The notes: a model not told the origin generated them from the sequence alone. Shown: positions 42,085 through 50,608, counted from the stretch's first letter. The stretch is 64,000 nucleotides of DNA from Halorussus ruber (GCF_004765785.1 NZ_SBIT01000008.1:124001-188000); one strand, 5' to 3'. Translations and numbers: made by a program.

Positions 42085-43626
42085 GTGCCACTCGAAACGT
42101 ACGTCGGAGCCATCGACCAGGGAACCACCGGCACCCGGTTCATGGTCTTCGACCACGGCGGGACCGTAGTCACGGAAGCCTACGAGACCCACGAGCAAAT
42201 CTACCCCGAACCCGGGTGGGTCGAGCACGACCCCCTCGAAATCTGGGAGAACACCCAGTCCGTCGTCCAGTCGGCGCTCGAAACGGCGGGTCTCGACGCC
42301 GACCAGTTGGCCGCAATCGGCGTGACCAACCAGCGCGAGACCACCCTGCTGTGGGACCGCGACACCGGCAAGCCGGTCCACAACGCCATCGTCTGGCAGG
42401 ACCGCCGGACGACCGACCGGGTCGAGCAGTTGGAACAGGAGGGCAAAACCGAGGCCATCCGCGCGAAGACCGGCCTCGAAGCCGACGCCTACTTCTCGGC
42501 GACCAAGGCCGAGTGGTTGCTGGAGAACGCCGACCCCATCAAGACCCGGCGCGCCCGGCCCGCCGACCTCCGCGATAGGGCCGCAGACGGCGAAATCCTG
42601 TTCGGGACCGTAGACTCGTGGCTGGTCTACAACCTCACGGGCAACCACGTCACGGACGTGACCAACGCCTCCCGGACCATGCTGTTCGACATCCACGAGA
42701 TGGACTGGGACCGGGGCCTCCTCGCCGAGTTCGGCGTGCCCGAGGCCTGCCTGCCCGAGGTCCGGCCCTCCAGCGACGAGGAGTACTACGGGACCACCGA
42801 CCCCGAGAGCTTCCTCGACGCGGAAATCCCGGTCGCTGGCGCGCTCGGCGACCAGCAGGCTGCGCTCTTCGGCCAGACCTGCTTCGACGCGGGCGACGCC
42901 AAGAACACCTACGGGACCGGGAGCTTCTTCCTGATGAACACCGGCAATAAGGCGGTGGACAGCGACCACGGCCTGCTGACCACGGTCGGATTCCAGCGGT
43001 CGGGCGAACCGGTCCAGTACGCCCTCGAAGGGGCAATCTTCGTCACGGGCGCGGCAATCGAGTGGCTCGAAGACATGACGCTCATCGAGGACGCCGCCGA
43101 GTCCGAGACCCTCGCTCGGAGCGTCGATTCGACCGACGGCGTCTACGTGGTCCCGGCGTTCACGGGCCTCGGGGCGCCCCACTGGGACCAGCGCGCTCGG
43201 GGCACCATCGTCGGGATGACCCGCGGCACGCGCCGGGGCCACGTCGTCCGGGCCACGCTCGAATCCGTCGCCTACCAGACCCGCGACGTGGCCGAGGCGA
43301 TGATAGCCGACTCCGGCATCGAGATGAACCGCCTGAAGGTGGACGGCGGCGCGGTCAAGAACAACTTCCTCTGTCAACTACAGGCCGACATCATCGGCGC
43401 GGAAATCGTCCGCCCCGAAGTTGACGAGACCACCGCGCTCGGGTCGGCCTACGCCGCGGGTCTCGCGGTCGGCTACTGGGACGACCTCGAAGAACTCCGG
43501 AACAACTGGCGCGTGGACCGCGAGTTCGACTCCGAGATGGACGAAGACGAGGCCGACGCCAAGTACGACCGCTGGGCCGAGGCGGTCGAGCGGTCCCGCG
43601 ACTGGGCAACCGACAGCGATTCGTGA
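42085..43626 (+). CDS. glpK: Glycerol kinase
   Basis: Phosphorylates glycerol to glycerol 3-phosphate, which GlpABC then oxidises. The 513-residue FGGY-family protein has YVGAIDQGTTGTRFMVFDH, GVTNQRETTLLWDRDTGKPV, NAIVWQDRRT, and the C-terminal ATP-binding KVDGGAVKNNFLCQLQADI. GTG at 42085 gives the family start; no ATG in frame gives the complete DQGTT domain. Divergent from glpABC. Repeat B5 occupies its upstream region. Confidence 0.96.
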   Translation: MPLETYVGAIDQGTTGTRFMVFDHGGTVVTEAYETHEQIYPEPGWVEHDPLEIWENTQSVVQSALETAGLDADQLAAIGVTNQRETTLLWDRDTGKPVHNAIVWQDRRTTDRVEQLEQEGKTEAIRAKTGLEADAYFSATKAEWLLENADPIKTRRARPADLRDRAADGEILFGTVDSWLVYNLTGNHVTDVTNASRTMLFDIHEMDWDRGLLAEFGVPEACLPEVRPSSDEEYYGTTDPESFLDAEIPVAGALGDQQAALFGQTCFDAGDAKNTYGTGSFFLMNTGNKAVDSDHGLLTTVGFQRSGEPVQYALEGAIFVTGAAIEWLEDMTLIEDAAESETLARSVDSTDGVYVVPAFTGLGAPHWDQRARGTIVGMTRGTRRGHVVRATLESVAYQTRDVAEAMIADSGIEMNRLKVDGGAVKNNFLCQLQADIIGAEIVRPEVDETTALGSAYAAGLAVGYWDDLEELRNNWRVDREFDSEMDEDEADAKYDRWAEAVERSRDWATDSDS

Positions 43627-43709
43627 GTTCTGCGAAAATATACGGCGGGCTATCTGAACAGAGATTCACATCGAAGTAGTTATCTGAATGCTCCTTCAAT
43701 CAGTACTCG

Positions 43710-44120
43710 ATGGCTACTGCTTCATCCCGACTCCGCCGACTCGTCGCAGACGAACTCGGCGAGTGCTGTGACGCGGACGTAGACCGCCGCCTCACGGAAC
43801 TCGAACGACTCGCGGACGACGCCTTCGCGGACGACGCGAGTCGGCCGGTGTTCGCAGTTCTCGGCAACGAGACGCGGTATCGACTCGCCCGCGTCCTCGC
43901 CGTCGCGGACGACGAACTCTGCGTCTGCGAACTCGAACCGCTGGTAGACGTGAGCGAGAGCGCCGTCAGCCACGCGCTCTCGGACCTCGTTGACGCCGGA
44001 CTTGTCTCCCGCCGGAAGGACGGCAACTGGCGCTACTACGACAGCACCGACCTCGCCGACGGACTGTTCGCCGCGGCCGACCGCGGGGCGAGTGAGGAGA
44101 GTGAGGTGAGCGACCAATGA
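43710..44120 (+). CDS. arsR: ArsR-family metalloregulator
   Basis: Winged-helix repressor expected to release DNA on binding arsenite or antimonite. The 136-residue protein has VFAVLGNETRYRLARVLAV, the metal-binding helix ELCVCELEPLVDVSESAVSH (CxC at the ArsR position) and the wing RRKDGNWRYYDSTD. An extra N-terminal Cys pair (ELGECCDADVD) may add ligands. It overlaps the arsenite exporter gene by four bases and so probably autoregulates the operon. Confidence 0.9.
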   Translation: MATASSRLRRLVADELGECCDADVDRRLTELERLADDAFADDASRPVFAVLGNETRYRLARVLAVADDELCVCELEPLVDVSESAVSHALSDLVDAGLVSRRKDGNWRYYDSTDLADGLFAAADRGASEESEVSDQ

Positions 44121-45169
44121 GCGACGATATCGGCGTGCTGGACCGCTACCTCACGGTCTGGATCGGGTTGGCGATGGTCCTCGGCGTCGGCCTCGGCTAC
44201 GCGGTGCCCGGCATCGCCGACCTGCTGAACGCGGTCACGTTCAACGGGACGAGTCTCCCCATCGCGGTCGGACTCTTCGTGATGATATACCCGATTATGG
44301 CCGAAATCGACTACGGACGCATCCCGAAGGTGACCCGAACTGCTCGGAAGGAAATCGGGTTGACGCTCACCTTCAACTGGCTCATCGCCCCCTTCGTGAT
44401 GTACGGCCTCGCGGTCTTCTTCCTCGGCGGCCATCCCGAGTTCGTCACCGGACTCATCATCGTCGGGATTGCACCGTGTATCGCCATGGTGCTGGTCTGG
44501 AACGAACTCGCCGCCGGGAATCAGGAGATGTGCGCGGTCTGCGTCGGCGTCAACAGCCTCCTGCAAATCGTGCTGTTCGTCCCCTACGCCTTCGTCTTCC
44601 TGACCGTCCTCCGCGGAACGGCAGTAGACGTGTCTATCAGCCTCATCGCCCAGACTGTGCTGGTCTTCCTCGGTCTCCCGCTTCTGCTGGGCTATCTCAC
44701 GCAAACGGCCGCCTTCCGGACCGTCGGCGAGGAGGCCTACTACGAGCGAATCGTCCCGAAAATCAGCCCCCTCGGACTCCTCGGCCTGCTGTTCACCGTG
44801 GTCGTGATGTTCGCGCTCAAGGGCGAGTACATCGTGAACAACCCCGAGCAGATCGGCCTCATCGCGGTCCCGTTGCTCATCTTCTTCGCCGGGATGTGGG
44901 CGCTCGCCTACGGCGCGTCCGCCGCGCTGGGCTTCAGCTACACCGAGAGCATCAGCGTCGCGTTCACCGCCTCGTCGAACAACTTCGAGTTGGCTATCGC
45001 CGTCGCGGTGGCGGTGTTCGGCATCGGGAGCAACGTGGCGCTCGCCACGGTCGTCGGCCCGCTCATCGAGGTCCCCGTGATGCTGGCGCTCGTCCGAGTC
45101 GCGCTAGCGACGAAGGACCAACTGTTCCCCGAGGCGCAGGGGACCGGCGAGGTCGCGTACTCCGACTGA
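44117..45169 (+). CDS. acr3: Arsenite efflux transporter (ACR3 family)
   Basis: Exports As(III) across the membrane using the proton gradient. The 350-residue protein has about ten hydrophobic segments, GLFVMIYPIMAEIDYGRIP, and the conserved GIAPCIAMVLVWNELA segment whose Cys is essential in ACR3 proteins. FTASSNNFELAIAVAVAVFG, the family's unwound-helix motif, follows near residues 285-305. Coupled to arsR by an ATGA overlap. Confidence 0.94.
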   Translation: MSDDIGVLDRYLTVWIGLAMVLGVGLGYAVPGIADLLNAVTFNGTSLPIAVGLFVMIYPIMAEIDYGRIPKVTRTARKEIGLTLTFNWLIAPFVMYGLAVFFLGGHPEFVTGLIIVGIAPCIAMVLVWNELAAGNQEMCAVCVGVNSLLQIVLFVPYAFVFLTVLRGTAVDVSISLIAQTVLVFLGLPLLLGYLTQTAAFRTVGEEAYYERIVPKISPLGLLGLLFTVVVMFALKGEYIVNNPEQIGLIAVPLLIFFAGMWALAYGASAALGFSYTESISVAFTASSNNFELAIAVAVAVFGIGSNVALATVVGPLIEVPVMLALVRVALATKDQLFPEAQGTGEVAYSD

Positions 45170-45230
45170 CCCGGCCAGCGTCAGCGGCGCGAACGACCGC
45201 TTTTTGTGGTTGACGCCCCCACGGTGAGGC

Positions 45231-45905
45231 ATGCTTCCGCCGCTCGTCCTCGACATCGACGGCACGATGACTCGGCCCGACGACTCCGTAGACCCGCGAT
45301 TCTTCGACCTGCTCCCGAGTTGGGACGCGCCCGTGGTCGTCGCCACCGGGAAGGCCTTTCCGTATCCGGTCTCGCTCTGTCACTTCATGTACGTCGAGCA
45401 GAACGTCATCGCTGAGAACGGCGGTATCGTCCTCTCGGGCGAGGAGGTCACGCGGAACGGCGACGGCGAGGCCGCGCGCCGGGTCGCCGAGGAGTACGTC
45501 GAGGCGGGCTACGACCTCGGGTGGGGACCGACCGACCTCACGAATCGCTGGCGCGAGACAGAGATTGCGGTCGCTCGGGACCAGCCGCTCGGCCCGCTGG
45601 AGGAGATTGCGGCCGAACACGGACTGGAGGTCGTGGACACCGGGTTCGCCTACCACGTCAAGTCGCCCAGCATCGAGAAGGGCATCGGCCTCAAGTCAGT
45701 TGCGCCGCTCCTCGACCGCGAACCCGAGGAGTTCGTCGCCATCGGCGACTCGGAGAACGACGTCTCCACCTTCGGCGTGGCTGGCGAGTCCTACGCGGTC
45801 GCCAACGCCGACGCGAAGGCCAAGCGCGCCGCCGACGTGGTGCTGGAGGAATCCTACTCCGAGGGCACCATCGGCGTGCTCGACGAACTCCGGAGTCGGA
45901 ACTAA
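45231..45905 (+). CDS. Phosphoglycolate phosphatase (HAD family)
   Basis: 224-residue HAD-IIB phosphatase, related to the archaeal phosphoglycolate phosphatases. It has motif I LVLDIDGTMTRPDD (nucleophile Asp, acid Asp), motif II VVVATGKAFPYP, IEKGIGLKSVAPLL (motif III Lys) and motif IV FVAIGDSENDVSTFGVAG. The ENGGIVLSGEEV cap segment agrees. It removes the phosphate of phosphoglycolate, a DNA-repair or oxygenase by-product; related sugar-phosphate activity is possible. 62 bases after acr3, likely separate. Confidence 0.88.
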   Translation: MLPPLVLDIDGTMTRPDDSVDPRFFDLLPSWDAPVVVATGKAFPYPVSLCHFMYVEQNVIAENGGIVLSGEEVTRNGDGEAARRVAEEYVEAGYDLGWGPTDLTNRWRETEIAVARDQPLGPLEEIAAEHGLEVVDTGFAYHVKSPSIEKGIGLKSVAPLLDREPEEFVAIGDSENDVSTFGVAGESYAVANADAKAKRAADVVLEESYSEGTIGVLDELRSRN

Positions 45906-45911
45906 TCGTCG

Positions 45912-46016
45912 CTACGCTCGCTTGCGAAGTCGCCGGAGCGCGCCCTTGGCAATCGCGGCGATGGCGACGAAGAACACGCCGACGACCAGCGCCCACGGTC
46001 CCCAGTCGCGGCGCAT
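45912..46016 (-). CDS. 34-residue single-pass membrane protein
   Basis: Tiny ORF MRRDWGPWALVVGVFFVAIA then AIAKGALRRLRKRA: a short positive N-terminus, one hydrophobic helix (about residues 8-25) and an Arg/Lys-rich tail, predicting an anchored peptide with a basic cytoplasmic end. Its ATG overlaps the cutA stop as ATGA, so it is translated from the cutA mRNA. GC-rich codon usage matches. Function unknown. Confidence 0.7.
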   Translation of the reverse strand: MRRDWGPWALVVGVFFVAIAAIAKGALRRLRKRA

Positions 46017-46360
46017 CAGCGACCCTCGCCCGCGGCGTCCTCGTTCACGACTGCTTCGCTCGTGACCTCCTCGTCGCGCCACCGGGCGAACGAGTCGAGT
46101 AGGTCGCCCTCCTCGAATCGCTCGACGCAGGGCACGTCGTAGGGATGTAGCTCCTCGACCCGCGATTCGAGGCGGTCGTAGGCCTCGTCGGTGGTCTTGG
46201 CCAGCAGGACCACCTCGTCGTCGCGGTGGACCTCGCCGTCCCACCGGTAGACCGACGAGCAGGGGAATCGGTTGACGCAGGCCGCGAGGCGTTCGTCTAC
46301 GAGGGCCTCCGCGAGGTCCGGTGCCTCCTCTGGCGGTGCGGTGATGTAGGCGGTCGGCAT
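46016..46360 (-). CDS. cutA: Divalent-cation tolerance protein CutA
   Basis: Trimeric ferredoxin-like protein linked to copper tolerance, 114 residues from the ATG at 46360 (MPTAYITAPPEEAPDLAEAL). Family marks are VDERLAACVNRFPCSSVYRW, DEVVLLAKTTDEAYDRLE and ELHPYDVPCVERF. A TATA-like TTCTTAAGA... lies around 46385, so it has its own promoter. The following 34-codon gene overlaps its stop. Upstream on the same strand is candidate ncRNA locus 2. Confidence 0.92.
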   Translation of the reverse strand: MPTAYITAPPEEAPDLAEALVDERLAACVNRFPCSSVYRWDGEVHRDDEVVLLAKTTDEAYDRLESRVEELHPYDVPCVERFEEGDLLDSFARWRDEEVTSEAVVNEDAAGEGR

Positions 46361-46429
46361 GGCTGTAGCTCCGTCGCCGAGAATCTTAAGAGCCACCGAT
46401 GAAATCACTCGCGCCCGCTCTCGGACCAA

Positions 46430-46635
46430 TGGCTCAGCCGTTTCCGGTTAGTCGGACTGGCAGTTACGAGGTAGGGCGGCTCTGGCGCCAATAGCGAGGC
46501 GGTGAAACCGCCGGGCGACGGTGCTGGCTGACTCGCCAGCTATCTGCCCGCAACCACCTACCAGCGGTCCCGCTTCTCTTGCGAGACCGCTGTGAAGCGT
46601 CCGGGCGAGGTTCGTCCCGTTCTCGAATTTAAACC
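46430..46635 (-). ncRNA. Candidate structured ncRNA, locus 2 (with TATA promoter)
   Basis: On the minus strand a TATA element GGTTTAAAT (46635-46627) is followed 20 bases on by CGCCCGGACG (46608-46599). A stem GCGGTC/GACCGC (46591-46563) follows, then a large extra arm closed by GGTAGG/CCTACC with inner hairpins GCTGGC/GCCAGC and GGCGGT-TTC-ACCGCC. After it come CCAGTCCGACTA, the hairpin CCG-GAAA-CGG (46447-46438) and CTGAGCCA. Every element except the extra arm matches locus 1 at 14895-15000. It could be a cutA leader, but cutA seems to have its own TATA further down. Family name unknown. Confidence 0.6.
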
Positions 46636-46689
46636 TTCGGCACGCGAGAGCAGGCTGACCAGACCACCGGAACGCTTGGCCGACCAGTC

Positions 46690-46818
46690 CACCGTGGGCG
46701 GGATGAAGGGGGCGCCCGGTCGCGCAACGCTTGGTCGCTCCGCGGCCCCTATCCGAGGCGGGTTGTGCGGAGAGCCGAGGATATGCCGCGGAGCGACCGC
46801 GAGCGGGCGGGGGCTTCA
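46690..46818 (-). repeat. Family A structured repeat, copy A3
   Basis: Minus-strand copy. Closing stem TGAAG/CTTCA, outer pairing around GCCCG/CGGGC, and a perfect inner stem CGCTCCGCGGC/GCCGCGGAGCG where A1 has a C-A mismatch. Apical part CTCGGCTCTCCGCACAACCC is the A1 subtype. Located between candidate ncRNA locus 2 and the gene starting near 46977; the 595-base gap contains nothing else recognisable. Confidence 0.8.
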
Positions 46819-46976
46819 AGAAACGTTCAACACTATGTTCCGTAGAATCGACACAAATCGACCGTCAAAGCGAGTTGGAAAACAAAATTCTGTGAACGTC
46901 GTAAGTCCGCAACCCGAGAGCTTACACCGGACGCCGCGACACCCCGGCGTGTAAGATGAGCTTCATTCTCCTCCCC

Positions 46977-47402
46977 ATGGACGTGGACCGGCCCGTCCTC
47001 TGGCTCCTCGCGCTCGTCGCCATCACCGCGACCGGAATCGGCCTCGGCATCGGGTGGTCGGCGGCCCAGACCTCGCTGGTCGAGATTCAGGTCCGCGACC
47101 ACGGCGCGGACGCCCCCGTTGAGATTACGCTGGAGAAGTCCGAAAACGGAAGCTTTCACCTGGTCGAGGAGGCCACGCTGAACCCCGCCGAGGCCGACAA
47201 CGCGACGGTTCGCTGGACGACCCGCGAGACGGGGTGGTATCGGCTTCTCCTCGCCACTCCGGACCGCGAGTGCGAGATGCGGATTTTCATCCAGCGGTCG
47301 GGCGACGAGTTGACGGGCCGGATGCTGGCCGATTCGGACGGCGAGTGTCCCGACGTGATGGTGGCGGTAAACGAGATAGAGCGACCGTTCTGGCTGGTAT
47401 AA
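46977..47402 (+). CDS. Membrane-anchored extracytoplasmic protein, function unknown
   Basis: 141 residues (148 from an in-frame ATG at 46956). One N-terminal membrane segment, VLWLLALVAITATGIGLGIG, is followed by a soluble domain of short beta strands (LVEIQVRDHGADAPVEITLE; WYRLLLATPDRECEMRIFI) with two Cys that could pair outside the cell and Asn sequons (NGS, NAT). I recognise no family. It resembles small immunoglobulin-like surface proteins of haloarchaea. No gene partner nearby. Confidence 0.65.
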   Translation: MDVDRPVLWLLALVAITATGIGLGIGWSAAQTSLVEIQVRDHGADAPVEITLEKSENGSFHLVEEATLNPAEADNATVRWTTRETGWYRLLLATPDRECEMRIFIQRSGDELTGRMLADSDGECPDVMVAVNEIERPFWLV

Positions 47403-47418
47403 GACAATTATAGTTGTC
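47403..47418. repeat. Small palindrome after the 46977 gene
   Basis: GACAATTATAGTTGTC: the five-base arms GACAA and TTGTC pair around TTATAG, immediately after the stop codon. It may help end transcription or bind a regulator; too short to decide. Confidence 0.35.
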
Positions 47419-47528
47419 CTAAACACATATTTTTGTTTTCTTACCAATGGTAGAGGTATATTATGGCTGCCGAGTCACCGACGTAAAATTTCTTTCCGTA
47501 CGACTGTACAGCAGTAGGGTTGTCCTCT

Positions 47529-47662
47529 TGAAGCCCCCGCGCGGTGGCGGTCGCTCAGCGACCTCTCTCCGACGGACGTAGTTGCGTCGGAGAGAGGTCG
47601 CTGAGACGACCATGGGCCTGACGGCCCGCCACCGCGCGGCCCCTTCATCCCGCCCACGGTGG
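47529..47662 (+). repeat. Family A structured repeat, copy A4 (best-paired)
   Basis: Closing stem TGAAG/CTTCA, then CCCC opposite CCC unpaired, a 13-14 bp outer stem CGCGCGGTGGCGG with CCGCCACCGCGCG, a side hairpin GGGCC-TGAC-GGCCC, and an inner arm CTCAGCGACCTCTCTCCGAC with GTCGGAGAGAGGTCGCTGAG plus one more pair, a 21-bp perfect stem around a ten-base loop GACGTAGTTG. It ends CCCACGGTGG. It lies between the 46977 gene and the GNAT gene. Confidence 0.85.
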
Positions 47663-47800
47663 TCCGGTCAGCCGAGCGTCCGCTGGCGATTGGTCCACCG
47701 AGCGCCTGCCGGTGGTCTGCTCCATCCACCCTCGTTTTCCGAAATCCGGCCTGCTGTGCCCTCCCGAACCACTATTTTCCCCGCCCGCGAACGCCTCGAC

Positions 47801-48328
47801 ATGGCTATCGAGATTCGGCAGGGCAGACTCGGCGACATCGACGCGCTCCAGCGAATCTCCCGTCTGGCGTGGCACGAGGCCCACGCGCCGATAATCGGCG
47901 AGGAGACCGTCGAGGAGTTTCTGGACGACTTCTACGACGTCGAGAGTTTCGAGGCTGAAATCGAGGACGACGAGACCGTCTTCGCGGTCGCGGTCGATGG
48001 CGGCGACGCCGACGAATCCGACGCGCCGGTCGGATTCGTCTCGGCGCGGCCCGCCGACGACGACCCCGCAGTCTACGACCTCGGGCGGATTTACGTCCTG
48101 CCCGAGCGATGGGGCGAGGGCATCGGTCGGCGACTCCTCGCTCACGCCGAGGAGACAATCGCCGAGAGAGGCGGCGAGCGCGTGCAACTCGGCGTGATGG
48201 CCGACAACGAGCGCGCGGTGGCCTTCTACGAGGCGGCGGGCTACGAGCGGACCGACGAGTTCTACGACGAGCGCATCGCCGCGCAGGGGTACACCTACGT
48301 CGTGCAGTTGCTATCAGAAAGTGAATAA
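47801..48328 (+). CDS. GNAT-family N-acetyltransferase
   Basis: 175-residue acetyl-CoA-dependent transferase. Motifs: IEIRQGRLGDIDALQRISRL, the beta strand AVYDLGRIYVLPE, the acetyl-CoA pyrophosphate loop WGEGIGRRLLAHAEE, and NERAVAFYEAAGYERTDEFY. The ATG at 47801 begins conserved sequence; upstream in-frame codons run into repeat A4. Substrate (small molecule, or protein N-terminus) unknown. It is followed 57 bases later by pyrB. Confidence 0.9.
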   Translation: MAIEIRQGRLGDIDALQRISRLAWHEAHAPIIGEETVEEFLDDFYDVESFEAEIEDDETVFAVAVDGGDADESDAPVGFVSARPADDDPAVYDLGRIYVLPERWGEGIGRRLLAHAEETIAERGGERVQLGVMADNERAVAFYEAAGYERTDEFYDERIAAQGYTYVVQLLSESE

Positions 48329-48385
48329 GTTGCGCTCGACTCACTCCGAGAGATTCAAGGCCCACTCGCCCCCGATACACTACCA

Positions 48386-49309
48386 ATGCGGCACGACCAC
48401 CTCATAACTGCCAAACAACTCTCCCGAGAGAACGTCGAGGCGGTCCTCGACCGCGCGGCCGAAATCGACGCCGACCCGGCCGCGTTCGCCGACCGCCACG
48501 ACGACGCCGTACTCGGCCTGTGTTTCTTCGAGCCGAGTACCCGGACGAAGATGAGCTTCGAGACCGCAATCAAGCGCCTCGGCGGCGACATCGTGGACAT
48601 GGGGAGCGTCGAGTCCTCGTCGGTCAAGAAGGGCGAGAGCCTCGCCGACACGGCCCGCGTCATCGAGGGCTACGCCGACGCGCTCGTCCTGCGCCACCCG
48701 AGTCAGGGCGCGGCCAAGATGGTCAGCGAGTTCGTAGACGTCCCCCTGCTGAACGCGGGCGACGGCGCGGGCCACCACCCGACCCAAACCCTGCTGGACC
48801 TCTACACGATTCGAGAGAACGCGGGCCTCGACGACCTCACCATCGGCATCATGGGCGACCTGAAGTACGGCCGGACGGTCCACTCGCTGGCCCACGCGCT
48901 GACCAACTTCGACGCGGACCAGCACTTCATCAGCCCCGAGAGCCTGAAGTTGCCCCGGAGCGTGCGCTACGACCTCCACGAGTCGGGCGCGATGGTCCGC
49001 GAGCATACGGAACTGGACGAGATTCTCCCCGCGCTCGACGTGCTGTACGTCACCCGCATCCAGCGCGAGCGCTTCCCCGACGAGAACGAGTACCAGCAGG
49101 TCGCGGGCGAGTACGGCATCGACCTCGAAACGCTCGAAGCCGCCAAGGACGACCTGACGGTCATGCATCCCCTGCCGCGGGTGGACGAAATCGCGCCCGA
49201 GGTGGACGACACCGACTACGCGACCTACTTCGAGCAGGCCCACAACGGCGTGCCGGTCCGCATGGCACTTCTCGACCAGATGCTGGCAGAACGGGAGGAG
49301 GACCGATGA
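48386..49309 (+). CDS. pyrB: Aspartate carbamoyltransferase, catalytic chain
   Basis: Condenses carbamoyl phosphate with aspartate in pyrimidine synthesis. The 307-residue protein has the carbamoyl phosphate motif [40 protein letters not shown] and the C-terminal [11 protein letters not shown]. Its TGA overlaps the pyrI ATG (ATGA), so the two chains are made together and should form the regulated dodecamer. Confidence 0.97.
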   Translation: MRHDHLITAKQLSRENVEAVLDRAAEIDADPAAFADRHDDAVLGLCFFEPSTRTKMSFETAIKRLGGDIVDMGSVESSSVKKGESLADTARVIEGYADALVLRHPSQGAAKMVSEFVDVPLLNAGDGAGHHPTQTLLDLYTIRENAGLDDLTIGIMGDLKYGRTVHSLAHALTNFDADQHFISPESLKLPRSVRYDLHESGAMVREHTELDEILPALDVLYVTRIQRERFPDENEYQQVAGEYGIDLETLEAAKDDLTVMHPLPRVDEIAPEVDDTDYATYFEQAHNGVPVRMALLDQMLAEREEDR

Positions 49310-49767
49310 GCGACCATCAACTCCGCGTGAGCAAGATTCCGAGGGGGACCGTCATCGACCACATCCGGGCCGGACAGGCCCTGAACGTCCTCGCCATCCT
49401 CGGCATCGACGGCCGGTCGGGCGAGACGGTCAGCGTCGGGATGAACATCCCGAGCGACCAGATGGGCCAGAAGGACATCGTGAAAGTCGAGGGCCGCGAG
49501 TTGAGCCAAGACGAGGTGGACGTGCTGTCGCTCATCGCGCCCGAGGCGACCATCAACATCATCCGGGAGTACGAGGTCGTCGAGAAGCAGTACCTCGAAC
49601 GCCCCGAGCGCGTGGTCGGCGTCCTCTCTTGCCCGAACCACAACTGCATCACCAACGCCAACGAACCCGTCGAGACCAAATTCGACGTGCTGGACGACGG
49701 CGTCCGGTGTGAGTACTGCGAGACCATCGTCCGCGAGGACCTCGCGGCCCACATCGCGGTCGAGTAG
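49306..49767 (+). CDS. pyrI: Aspartate carbamoyltransferase, regulatory chain
   Basis: 153-residue nucleotide-binding regulatory subunit. The effector domain opens [20 protein letters not shown]; the zinc domain holds CPNHNC and CEYC (four Cys ligands) that contact Pyr[14 protein letters not shown]-type sequence links them. Together with PyrB it gives feedback control by CTP and activation by ATP. Confidence 0.97.
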   Translation: MSDHQLRVSKIPRGTVIDHIRAGQALNVLAILGIDGRSGETVSVGMNIPSDQMGQKDIVKVEGRELSQDEVDVLSLIAPEATINIIREYEVVEKQYLERPERVVGVLSCPNHNCITNANEPVETKFDVLDDGVRCEYCETIVREDLAAHIAVE

Positions 49768-49873
49768 GTGCGGGATAAGCGACCGCTACCCGGTCGGAAA
49801 CGTTCCGTTACGTAAGAAAACGGTTAGAACAGTCGTTTTCGTTTATCTTCCGCCTCGGAGTACGTCTCGGGGA

Positions 49874-50608
49874 ATGAGTACACGAGCAACGCTCGCAGTC
49901 GCATTCTCGGCGCTGGTTCTGCTGTCAGGGGTCGGTCCGGTCGCGGGGGTCGCAGGCCCCGCAGACGAGCGCGTCGGCGAGGTCCGCGACGAGACGGTCC
50001 GGAGCGACGGGCCGGTTCACCGGAGCGACGGGCCGGTCGCCCAGTACAAGGTGTCGCTCAACAACGTGACCATCGAGACGTGGCTCCTCCGGAACTCGAC
50101 GGTGGTGAACGCGGCGATAGACGAGGTCGTGATTCGCAACGCGACGACCGAAAACGGGTCGCGGACGAACGTGACGCTCTCGAACGTCTCGGTCGGTCGG
50201 TTCGACCTCGACAGGGGCCGACTCAAGAACGTCACCGCGAGGAAACTCGTCGTCCGGAACAAGTCGGTGCTCTCGGTCCCCGGCGGCGAGTTCATCGACC
50301 CGAACGTCGAGAACCGGACGCTCGAACGCCATTGGACCCGGAACCAGACGGTCTCCGGCGTCGTCATCGACCGCATCGTGGTGGACGCCGCCTTCCTCTG
50401 TGGCAACGCCACCCTCGGGTCGAGGACGACCGGGAACGACTCGGTCGCTCCGGCGTCCGGCGACGAGAGGCCCGACATCACCGTCCAGAACGGCACGGTC
50501 GGCGAGGCGCTCGTCATCAGCGGCGAGGCCTCGAACTGGTCTGTCGGGTCGGTCCAGCAACCCGGTCTGACCAACGCGAGCCTGCCGAAGGGGTGCAGTC
50601 GGGGATAG
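49874..50608 (+). CDS. Secreted, sequon-rich protein of unknown function
   Basis: 244 residues. A signal peptide (TLAVAFSALVLLSGVGPVAG, cleavage near Ala25-Gly30) is followed by about 215 residues that contain 15 Asn-X-Ser/Thr sequons, spread as repeating strand-like units (NVTLSNVSVGRFD, NVTARKLVVRNKS, RNQTVSGVVIDRIVV). The regular spacing suggests a right-handed beta-helix or solenoid. No hydrophobic C-terminal anchor is seen. If exported and glycosylated by AglB, it would be heavily decorated. ATG 49874 gives the complete signal peptide. Confidence 0.75.
   Translation: MSTRATLAVAFSALVLLSGVGPVAGVAGPADERVGEVRDETVRSDGPVHRSDGPVAQYKVSLNNVTIETWLLRNSTVVNAAIDEVVIRNATTENGSRTNVTLSNVSVGRFDLDRGRLKNVTARKLVVRNKSVLSVPGGEFIDPNVENRTLERHWTRNQTVSGVVIDRIVVDAAFLCGNATLGSRTTGNDSVAPASGDERPDITVQNGTVGEALVISGEASNWSVGSVQQPGLTNASLPKGCSRG

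Noticed and set aside
46592-46954. Protein frames inside family A elements (starting near an ATGAAGGGG)
   Set aside because: The reverse strand of each A copy has GGATGAAGGGG, which gives similar short peptides (MKGP..., MKGA...), but frames end at different places, reading frames shift between copies and the changes follow base pairing rather than codons.
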